From NCBI GenBank assembly GCA_018340805.1, contig JACMZG010000008.1, positions 75,467,688-75,531,687 on the forward strand: a stretch of 64,000 nucleotides of DNA, read 5' to 3'. This stretch comes from Microvelia longipes. Taxonomy: Eukaryota > Arthropoda > Insecta > Hemiptera > Veliidae. The translations under genes were made by a program, and so were the position numbers. This document shows positions 54,941 to 64,000 of the stretch, piece after piece; position 1 is the first letter of the stretch, and each line of letters begins with the position of its first letter. Under the pieces are notes generated by a model that had not been told where the DNA came from, did not search any database, and saw nothing but the letters and a program-made list of their open reading frames with translations.

Positions 54941-57900
54941 ATGATTCAGGTAATGCACATTAACTTACAACATAGTCAAGCCTCTGTTGCTGAGTTACAG
55001 AAAGTATTGACTAATTGTAAATCAGTTGTTGTGCTTATTCAGGAACCGTATATTTTTAGAGGGGAGCTGAGGGGACTGAGGAGGCAAGGTTTCAGGCTTC
55101 TTGTAGGAGGGAAGACTGGACCTAACGAGGCTAATCCGAGGACCTGCATCCTGTTTCTGATGACCTGGAGGTGACTCTAATGCCACAACTAGGAACTCGG
55201 GACTCTACTGCAGCGTACTTGGAATATAAGGTAAATAATATTAATTTTAAGATGATTATATGTAGTTTGTATCTACCCTATAGTAAAGAGATTCTCCCTC
55301 CTTCTGATGAGCTGATTAATATAGTCAGATTTTCGGAGGAAAGGAGAGTACCTATTCTTATAGGTAGTGATGCTAACTCTCATCACTATGCCTGGGGTAG
55401 TACAGACTGCAATGAACGAGGAGACGCTCTTCTAGAGTTTCTTGCATCAACTGATCTAGAGGTAATTAACAGAGGTAAGGAACCAACTTTTATAAACAAA
55501 ATCCGTGAACAGGTAATAGATGTCACATTGGCCTCGAGGAGCATAGTTGATAAGATCACCGACTGGCATGTCTCCTCGGATGTCTTGCTGTCTGACCACC
55601 GCATGGTCAGAATGAAATTTCAGACTGATGGTGTGGTGGGGGGCCCAAGGCATCCGAGGAAGACAGACTGGGAGGTTCTTCACCAGGAAATCATATCTGG
55701 CTTTAAAGATGAATCAGTAACTATCAGTTGCGAAGAGGAATTAGAAAGGGAAGCCAAAAACTTTGGGTCAAAGATTATAGAAGCTTTTAACGTTGCTTGT
55801 CCCTCAAATCAATTCCTTGTAAAGAAGTTCCTTGGTGGAGTAGAGATCTGGACCATCTCAGGAAAGCAGCAAGAAAAGAATTTCGAAAGGCATTCAGGTC
55901 AAGAAAAAAGAATAAGCAGAGAGGTTCAACCGACACTAAAGAGTGGGACGACTTCGTTGAAGCTAGGAGAAAATTCAAACATGAGATCAAGAAAAGGAAA
56001 AAGATCAGCTGGAGAGACTTTTGCTCCGGCATAGTTTCTCTACCCGAATCTTCTAGACTCTCTAAGGTACTAAGTATGGAAGGAAGTAATAAAGATTTAG
56101 GCTCTCTAAAAAGACAGGACGGAACTTGGACTCAAAGCGTCGAAGATACTCTTAAATATCTTCTTCAGATCCACTTTCCAGGTCAAGGCGTGGTTCAGGA
56201 ACAAGGTATAAGAAACCCTCCGGAACAGGATAAGGTTTTAGCAGATCATCTAGTCTCTGACGAGGCAATAAAATGGTCACTAGATCAGTTTGGACCATTT
56301 AAGGCAGCAGGACAGGATGGTATTTTTCCAGCCTTGTTACAGAAAAACTTAGACATTCTGTTACCCAGAATCAAAGAGTTATTCAGGAGTAGCATCGAAC
56401 TAGGAACTGTGCCAGAAGAATGGAAGGCAGCTAGGGTAGTTTTTATCCCTAAAGCAGGAAAGAAAGACTACACTGATGCTAAATCCTTCAGACCAATAAG
56501 TCTGACTTCTTTCATGCTTAAAACTCTTGAAAGAATAGTTGATAGGTATCTTATTGAGGAAATACTACCAAGGAAACCACTTAACGCAAACCAGCATGCT
56601 TATTTGAAAGGCAAATCAACAGAGACAGCTCTTCACGTAGCAATCTCTAGGATAGAAAAATCAATGAATACAGGAGAATATACTTTAGCCCTTTTCTTTG
56701 ACGTTGAGGGGGCATTTGATAAAGCCAAAATAACAACTATAACAGAGGAACTTAAACTAAGGAATACTCCCCAAGTTATAATAGAGTGGATTACATCATC
56801 CCTCACGGCCAGGAAAATAAGCTCAAATATCAATAATACCAATGCCAATATCAGGGTCACAGGAGGGTGTCCCCAAGGCAGTTGCCTTTCCCCCCCCTTG
56901 TGGTGCTTGATTATGGATGGTCTTTTAAGGAGATTAGCCAAAGAAGGGTTTTATGTACAGGCTTATGCAGATGATGGACTTATCCTGATCTCCGGGAAGT
57001 TCCTCTCTACTTGCTGCGAGTTGATGCAGCTTGCATGCAGGATAATAGAAAAGTGGTGCGAAGAAGTTGGCCTTTCTGTAAATCCATCAAAAACAGAGCT
57101 AATGATCTTCACAAGGAAAAGGAAACTGGTTGGGTTCAAAGCTCCAAAACTGTTTCACCAAGAACTCACCCTTGTAAAAAGGTTAAATACTTGGGAATCA
57201 TTTTTGATACTCAACTAACTTGGAAGAACCACATAGACAAGGTAATTGAAAAAGGGGTGATGACCTTTTGGCAACTTAGAAGGGCGGTGGGCAAGACATG
57301 GGGTCTCTCACCCAAAGTCCTGAAATGGCTTTACACCGCCGTCATTAGACCGAGGATCCATTATGGGTCCTTGTTTTGGTGGCCTACTGTGAATGTTGCA
57401 GCCACTCAAAAAAAGCTTGCAAAGGTCCAAAGGTTAGCATGCAAAAGCATAACAGGAGCACTTAAATCGACACCTACTGCCGCTTTGGAGGTCATAATTG
57501 GCCTGCCTCCTCTAGAGATCTGGGTTAAGGGAGAAGCCATTTCCTCCTTCCTCAGACTGAGAGACAATAATCAGTGGCAAGAAAAGGGAAACATTTAGGT
57601 CACGCAGCCATTGAAAGAGAAGCTGAGATAGAAATCCCTTATTCGACGATACCCACTCCAAGTTCAGGAGGGAAAAGGTACACGAATAAAAGTTTTCAGG
57701 TAGAAATTCCATCGAGAATGAAATGGGAGCTAGGGGAAGTAAACTTCAAATCAGAGACACTAGTTGTCTATACTGATGGATCCAGGTTAGACTCGGGTTC
57801 ATCTGGAGCTGGTCTTTATGTTGAACAAACTGATAAGGTAAACAGTTATCCCCTAGGTAAATTTACAACAGTGTTTCAGGCAGAGGTATTTGCTATCTTG

Positions 57901-58617
57901 GAAGCCACAAGACAGCCAGAGGTCAAAGATTACTCAATCAAAGAACTAGCAATTTGCTCGGACAGTCAAGCCGCACTTAAAGCTGTAAGTGCCTCACTCA
58001 TTATTTCACCACTCGTAATGGAGTGCAGGGAATCCATTGAGACAGTAGCTAAAGAAAAGCAAGTGAAATTAATATGGGTCCCAGGTCATTCTGGAATACC
58101 AGGTAACGAAAGGGCAGATTTGGCAGCCAAAGAAGGAGCCTCTCTACCATTCTGTGGACCAGAACCCTCCATTGATTGGTCTAGAGGACAAGCCAGATTT
58201 CTGATTAAAGAGTGGACATGGAAAAAGGCTAATACACATTGGTACAACTCTAAAGGTTGTCGGCAGGCAAAGATGATGATACCAACTATCAACAGGAAAA
58301 GAACTAGATGGCTTCTAGAACTGAGCAAAGGCAATATCAGGATGATGGTAGGGGTCTTGACTGGACACTGCAAACTCCAAAGACACCTCTCCATTATGAA
58401 GGTAGTGCAAGATTCCACTTGCCCAGTGTGTGGTGATGAAGAGGAAACAGCCTATCACTTTTTAGGTAGATGTGAAGGTCTCGGTAGAATTCGTTTCCAG
58501 ACCTTTGGATCCGGAGAACTGGCTGAGGAAGAGCTGGAATCGCTCAAGTGGCAGGACATCCTCACTTTCATAGGTCAATCCAGGAGATTCAACAGGGAAC
58601 AGGAGGTGGAGGCGTAG
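54941..58617 (+). pseudogene. LINE B ORF2 (endonuclease / reverse transcriptase / RNase H), four frame changes
   Basis: ATG five bases after the ORF1 stop region. Endonuclease: INLQHSQ, VLIQEPY, GSDANSHHYAWGS, DVTLASRS, LLSDHRMV, all key residues kept. RT: SFRPISLTSFMLKTLERIVD, LFFDVEGAFD, GCPQGSCLSPPLW, YADDGLIL. RNase H: VYTDGSRLDSG, FQAEVFAI, ICSDSQAALK, WVPGHSGIPGNERADLAAK. C-terminal knuckle: TGHCKLQRHL, CPVCGDEEETAYHFLGRC. The reading frame changes near 55160, 55800, 57160 and 57590; no other stops were noticed. Recent insertion or sequencing indels are both possible. Confidence 0.9.
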
Positions 58618-58984
58618 TGGTGAGAGGGTGATTGAGTTACGGGGTTGGTGAAAAGGACCTTAAAGTTGGTCTACTTACCAGGCTTGACCTCCCCACCCCC
58701 CTACTACTACTACTGAATACCAAAACCCGAAAGTAAAGTTATTGTTCTTCATGAATTTACATAGAAAGTAGAAGTCTGATAAGGACTTCTGTATATTACA
58801 TAATACAAGTATAATTTCTATTGGAAGTTCATTCCCAATGGTGATGAACTTCGATATAGTCGAAAAAGTAATCTGACCTCCTTCGCTGATAAATACAATC
58901 AAATAATCAGTACAAAATTGCTGTAACTTATATAGTAGAAAGTTTAAAATAGAAATCAAAACACAAACAATGTGCGGGGAGCCA

Positions 58985-59120
58985 TAATCAATTGATTTAT
59001 TATAACCTTAACTAACTCTTGAAGGAGGTTTCAATTAGATTACACAGAGCCCCTGAGAGTCCCAAAAAGATGTTAAAGGTCTCTCAATATATTGAGGAAG
59101 GCTTTGCCCTCAAGTATTTA
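58985..59120 (-). repeat. Dispersed repeat, copy 2
   Basis: Inverted relative to 30030-30165; about 80% alike by eye. It lies 270 bp beyond LINE B. Confidence 0.65.
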
Positions 59121-60679
59121 TCTCTATGCACATGATATAATGAAAAGTTTATTAAATACTAAGAAGTCCCAGTGTAAACATATGGTATAGAATTATCAAA
59201 ATCTTTGTTTAGATAAAAATAAGTCTAAAAAATGCTGATCTTGCTATTTTTTAGCTTGACTGTGCGAATAGCTGTTATACTAATTCTTACCATTAAGATT
59301 TCAATATAATTTTATTTTCTTTGATTCATTTACAAGTTTTTTTTAAAATTATTATTAAGTTTTAATTATTAACTTCTTACACTACTAAACACTTACATTA
59401 ACTCTTAAATTTAATTGAGGAGGCAAACTATGTAAGATATTATTAATTGATCAAAAAATCAAAAGATAACTTTAATCAAGTATATCGTAATTTTAATACT
59501 CGCTGTTAGTTACTATACTATTTTCTCCCTCCTGGATGTAAAATCTAAAATTTACCTCGGTAGAAAATGGTCAATGCTCCAGAGCAATAATTAAATTCAT
59601 TGGCTTCGCCTCGTGAGTTAACTAAATGGTATCACCAGCAAGATTTTAGGTTTAAATAATTTGGTTCCTTCGGCTTTGGTGACTTGACTACCCATGAAGC
59701 AAAAACTTATTTTTCTTTCTTGGTAAGTTTATAACTATTACTTCCCACTTTGAGTAGGATCAAACTATATACAATGCCTCTGATATCCACTCTTGCACAA
59801 CTTATAAATAGTTTTGGCAGTCAGTCAACTCACAGGGTTCTGTAAACTACACAATTATATTTTTTTACCGAATATTTATTGCAAAAATGACGCTTTCATG
59901 TTTGTTATGTTGGTATTAATAGAAATTAGAAATTACAGGGGATTTGTATGTTATGAATAGTTCTATATCGTTAAACAATACTATATTTTATTTAATTTTA
60001 CATGATATTTGCCTAAGCTCTCAATAAATTGTTTATATTTCTATCATTATAACAATTAATATTATTAATCATTTTTATACATTATATATTTTTAATATCT
60101 CTCACCTTAGTGTAATCAGAAAGTTGTTTCGCTATCAAGTCATTAAAACTGTATTAACACTAATCCTTTTAAGAATCATAATTGTTATATTATTCAATAA
60201 ATATTGTCAACGAATTTATCACTACGCTCATCCTCCCTGCTTCGGACTCGCTTCACTCGTCCACAGAATATACGATTCACCAAATTTGAACTGCAACATG
60301 TTAATTGACTCGTTTATCTTGTCCTCAGATGTGAATGCATCCGTTTCATTCTCAGCGATCACCTTTACTGCATTGACCATGCTCAATACTACTTAACTTT
60401 TATGATCCAACAAAAATCATGGATATACTTGTCGCATTAAAACGGATCTATGTGTACAAATTTATTAAGTAAAAGTATACACTTAAACTAAAATTCAACA
60501 CAATTGGATCATTTTCTGATTAATACAATTTTTTAAAAAACGTACATAAGTCATTCCATACAAATTGAACTAATGCTGATAATGAGATAAAATTTGGCAC
60601 ATATGTTAGTCTTATACATGTCAAATCTCAATTCGATCGCATCATTTTTCCGCGTTTAATGATTTTTTTTAATTTTCGC

Positions 60680-60985
60680 TGAGTCATTTTTGCGGGTTAC
60701 TGACGTCATAAAAAATATTTTCCAAAATAGCACAACTGCAGCAGTATATTGATTTTTTTTTACAAAGTTTCAATTCTTTAGCATACATTCACTAGGAGCT
60801 ACGATGATAACAGACACACACACACATACAGACAGACAACTTCGCAAAAACCACTCAGAAGGCCTTAAAAACGCCTGAAACTGTTAATTCCAGGTTCATC
60901 CCGGTTTCGGATTATTTCGCAAATAAAATACTTTTCCTATATACCTACGGTATAAATGAGTAAAAGTAAAAAACATTTAAACCGC
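60680..60985 (+). repeat. Composite dispersed repeat, best copy
   Basis: Ordered blocks: GACGTCATAAAAAATAT, GCATACATTCACTAGGAGCT, ACGATGATAACAGACACACA, AACCACTCAGAAGGCCTTAA, CCGGTTTCGGATT, and ACGGTATAAATGAGTAAAAG. Partial copies: 52005-52205 (+), 25530-25880 (+), 48740-48910 (+), 30780-30935 (-), 31690-31790 (-), 52660-52745 (-), 4290-4370 (-). Confidence 0.7.
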
Positions 60986-61131
60986 CGTTAGTTAATACAA
61001 CAACGAAAATAAGCTCATTTTTCATTTATAAATTCGCTTAAAATTTTTCAAAAGATGTTTTTTGCGTTTCAAAGAAAATGATTTGGGCCTTGAAGATATT
61101 GATTACTTACTGGCTAATAATTACTATAATA

Positions 61132-61281
61132 CGACACACGGCTAAAATCAGTTGACAGCGAGGGAAAATAATGGGAGGGAGCCTGGATGATAAACCTCGC
61201 CCTTAATTTCATATCAGGCCAACTTTAATGGTTCCTTAACACTATTTTCCCGCGCTGTTAACTGATTTTAGCTGTGTGCCG
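61132..61281. mobile_element. Small MITE copy 2 (TA-flanked)
   Basis: 150 bp, ends CGACACACGGCTAAAATCAG and its inverted partner, with TA outside both ends. Shares ACAGCG(A/C)GGGAAAATA inside the ends with copy 1. Confidence 0.8.
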
Positions 61282-61775
61282 TACAATAAGCGAATGTGCC
61301 TCATGTGTTAGATAGTAAATCTTGAGTAAAATTAATTGAACGCAATCCATTGTCCATATTTATGTACAACATATTATGTCCAATTAATTATACTCATAAT
61401 TCACCGTTGTCACAAAATTTCACGTCTATGGTAAAACTTGTTTTAAGAATTTTTATTTTTATGATACCAAGAGGCAAATGTTGCACACAATTTTCGACGC
61501 TGCTGATTTCATAATTATAGCTATTAATCATTTATAATAAACAGTATTTTTTCCTATTCTATAATATTCCTGTCTCTCACGCAAAGTAAACTAAATAAGA
61601 GAGTTTATCCGGTTGCCTGGCCTGTTTGTGGCTCTTTATTTAGACATAAACTGACTGATCACGCAAACTATTTGATTGCAACAAACACGTTTATCTAGTT
61701 TTCTTTTAAAGTTAGCATTTTAGTTTGTATTTCATACTATCATTTTATGGCCATGCTATGTTTCCAATATACATG

Positions 61776-62551
61776 TAGTCCTGGAGCTGGACCTGAAAAA
61801 CATGACTTTTTTTATTGCTTCAAATCATTTTTTTTAAATGCAACTTAAATTATGTTAAAAACATAATCTGCCTATCCAGAGTGGGGGCCTTAATATAATA
61901 GCACACGTTAAACATTTAAAAAAAAATCGCACTAATTTTAGGTTTCTTAACTAAAAGGTTCTTCGTTTGTCGAGAACAAAACTTGTAGAAAACATTTTTT
62001 AGAGCTGATACAATTTCATATAAATAGAGTGTTAATTTATTAAAATCGCTTAACTACAACCAAAATTACACCAGTTTTCAAAATAACTGCAAAATGTACT
62101 CAGCTTCCAACTTCTTTTACATAAATGTAAAAGAAAGTCTGACTGCAAATGACTTCACAAAAATAAACTATTTTTGGTGACACAATATAATTGTGTCAAC
62201 TATTCATGTTTTGCAAAACTGGATAGTATCAAATGATATAGCTTTTGGTGGTTTTGTCAATGAAACAACTTTGGTTGTATTTATACGATTTCGATAAATT
62301 AATTGATTAATTGGAAATTTCATTAACTTTAAAAATGCCCTCTTCAAGTTTTGCACATGACCAACAGGGAACCACTTATTTCAAGAATCCTATAAAATTT
62401 GTGCGATTTTTATACGAAGTCCCCCCCCCCCCTTACTCTGGATAGGCAGACTACGTTTTTTCTTCGTCATTTCATGTATATTTTTTAAAAAAATTGGTTT
62501 TTAAACAATTCAAAATGAGTAATGTTTTTCCAGGTTTTAGCTCCTGTACTA
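61776..62551. mobile_element. Inverted-repeat element, TAGTCC family copy 2
   Basis: Ends TAGTCCTGGAGCT and, in reverse complement, TAGTACAGGAGCT. It shares the internal order of copy 1 (TCTGCCTATCCAGAGTGG, then a ~30-bp homologous block). It contains the 28-bp block TATCATTTGATACTATCCAG in reverse near 62220. Confidence 0.7.
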
Positions 62552-63117
62552 ATGAAGCAACGTATAAAGTATAAAAACAGGTTATAGCATTTTATATAGT
62601 TTCTTAAGCATATTATAAACAAAACATTTCAGAAGAAATAAAAAACTTGATTAAGCTTTAAAGTTATAATTTATGTGTTGCGCTACTTAAAATTTCGTTG
62701 TTGATATAGTTACGAGTATTTTCATTTTCTAAATTGGGTAAAAGTTTTTCAATTAGTTGTGTTAGTGCTGATATTCTGCCCGGTCTTACCCTCACGGTTT
62801 CCTCCCTTTCCCCGCTGACTCCCCCCCCCCCTTTCCTCTAGTCCTACCAAGTCCATTACTCCCCCCCTCAACATCACCCTTATCAAATTACTTCATATTT
62901 TTTTTTCATCTCTAGCTCGAATATTTTGGTGTAAAAGTGTTTAGAGTGTCAACAAGTCAAGTTTTTATGTAGAACACAGAAAGGTTTTAATTGATTCTCT
63001 GGAGAAGTACTTGATTGATCCGGTGGATAACAATCGACGCTTTCCAAAATAAGCCGCTTCGCAGCGAGATGGCCGTAAAACCCCTGGTGGAAATTTTAAA
63101 GCTTGAGCAAAACACGC

Positions 63118-63233
63118 TGCGAAATCGAGCATATAGTCCATATGCTTCGCCATTCTGCGAAATCAAGCATATGGTCAATATGCTTCGCCATTCTGCGAAA
63201 TCAAGCATATAGTCGATATGCTCCGCCATTCTG
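63118..63233. repeat. 38-bp tandem repeat with palindromic core
   Basis: Three units of TGCGAAATCAAGCATATAGT plus CGATATGCTTCGCCATTC. AGCATAT...ATATGCT pairs within each unit. Confidence 0.85.
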
Positions 63234-63494
63234 CTTTACAATGTTTGTTATATTTATCACGCTGTTTTATTTTACAAATTTTTACCTTTTTGGGATAAAA
63301 GTTTTTGACACCATCACGAGCAAAAATAATACGATACTAAACAAACCACGAGGTATGGTTTAAAAAAAATATATAACCTAAAATAACAATAACATCCGAT
63401 CCAAAAAGCTGTAAGTGAGATTTTTGCTGCGCTAGCAAGATGCAGTGAAAACAGGAAAGGCAGCTTTATTTTCATCATTGTTGAATCACTTTTG

Positions 63495-63665
63495 TTATGG
63501 CGCGTTGTAAGTAGTCAGTAGGTGGATGAGCGACCACTGGGCACTAAACTAATATTTTTTTTGGCGATGGTTAAAGAAAAGCGTTTTTTATATTCTAAGG
63601 ACATGATAATGATGCGATAAGGTGCGTAAAAGTTTTGAGGTACCTTGTACCTATTTTTTTATTTT
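63495..63665 (+). mobile_element. 5S-rRNA-like SINE candidate, copy 1
   Basis: GTCAGTAGGTGGATGAGCGA then CCACTGGGCAC resembles the C-box region of animal 5S rRNA (stem and GGATGGGTGACC). It is followed by a body (TTCTAAGGACATGATAATG) and an end with AAAAGTTTTGAGGTACC. The same order appears around 38866-39040. Confidence 0.5.
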
Positions 63666-64000
63666 AACGATGCAACTATTACTAAAATATACGTTATGAT
63701 TAAATGGAAAAACAAAATATTACGTCTCCTTGATTTCAAGCCAATTTTGTTAATTTATTTTAAGAATGCCTTATATTTTTTAAAAACAATTTACTACAGT
63801 CTTAAAAATTAATTTACTTTGGAAAATGTACCGTACAATACAATGAGGTATACTAAATAATTAAAGTAACAATAAAAAAATATTAATATAAATTTTAAAT
63901 GTATTATAAACACTCTACCTGCGGTATGGCACAAAGATTCTATGCATATTTCATTAGTACGAAATTATAAGACATAAAAAATTTACTTTATAATATAAAC

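Larger units (their letters stand above)
54424..58710 (+). mobile_element. 5'-truncated non-LTR retrotransposon with TAC-repeat tail (LINE B)
   Basis: Bounded by TACTGAATACCAA at 54411-54423 and 58711-58723, a 13-bp target-site duplication. The element starts inside ORF1, a typical 5' truncation, and ends in CTACTACTAC rather than poly(A). Few lesions separate it from an intact coding region, and its base composition is richer in GC than the surroundings. RNase H after RT suggests the I/Loa/R1-type groups; exact clade not determined. Confidence 0.9.
59121..64000. other. Region without recognised gene
   Basis: Apart from the composite repeat, MITE copy 2, the TAGTCC element, the 38-bp tandem repeat and the 5S-like SINE, only AT-rich DNA and C-homopolymers (62410-62440, 62820) are seen. 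Confidence 0.5.

Overview
The window looks like AT-rich, repeat-dense animal DNA, most likely from an arthropod and probably an insect. The evidence is GT/AG-spliced exons of a Rho guanine-nucleotide exchange factor, a CYP4-type cytochrome P450, mariner and RNase-H-bearing non-LTR retrotransposons, tRNA- and 5S-like SINE sequence, and very many (TA)n tracts. The species cannot be named from sequence alone.

Region 1-28.4 kb is one large minus-strand gene of the ARHGEF17 (p164-RhoGEF/TEM4) type. Seventeen exons can be read by eye with consistent GT/AG sites and matching splice phases. The order is DH domain (28443 to about 14.8 kb), PH-like region (14.8 to 10.7 kb), an exon carrying a PIRKTR motif (about 9.8-9.5 kb), an acidic/serine-rich linker (6.3-5.7 kb) and a C-terminal beta-propeller-like part (5.8 kb to the left edge). 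The gene runs off the left edge. Its N-terminal exons were not found and should lie further right or outside the window. The PIRKTR exon is frame-broken and sits next to a bizarre A/C-only block at 8.15-8.94 kb, so either local assembly quality is poor or the gene is decaying there. A complete intronless CYP4 P450 (16217-17737, plus strand) is nested in the 4.4-kb intron of this gene, on the opposite strand. A dead mariner lies in the preceding intron and ends 11 bp from a splice donor.

Region 28.4-64 kb holds no recognisable host exon. It carries a full-length but broken I-group-like LINE with a 12-bp target duplication (32178-37916), a 5'-truncated and much younger LINE with a 13-bp target duplication and a TAC-repeat tail (54424-58710), and a third LINE 3' fragment (39.1-39.5 kb, minus). 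There are also several long-terminal-inverted-repeat or foldback elements (21.4-22.6, 24.2-24.9, 44.6-46.2, 47.5-48.2, 61.8-62.6 kb), a pair of small TA-flanked MITEs (53.7 and 61.1 kb), SINE-like sequences with tRNA-like or 5S-like promoters, minisatellites, and one abundant composite dispersed repeat.

The most useful leads are the 5S-rRNA-like SINE candidates, the foldback element embedded in a TA microsatellite with near-identical 0.4-kb arms, the nested intronless P450, the inverted-duplication hairpin at the start of the first LINE's ORF2, and the strand-asymmetric A/C block beside the broken exon. All homology statements come from recognising motifs by eye; no database search was possible.
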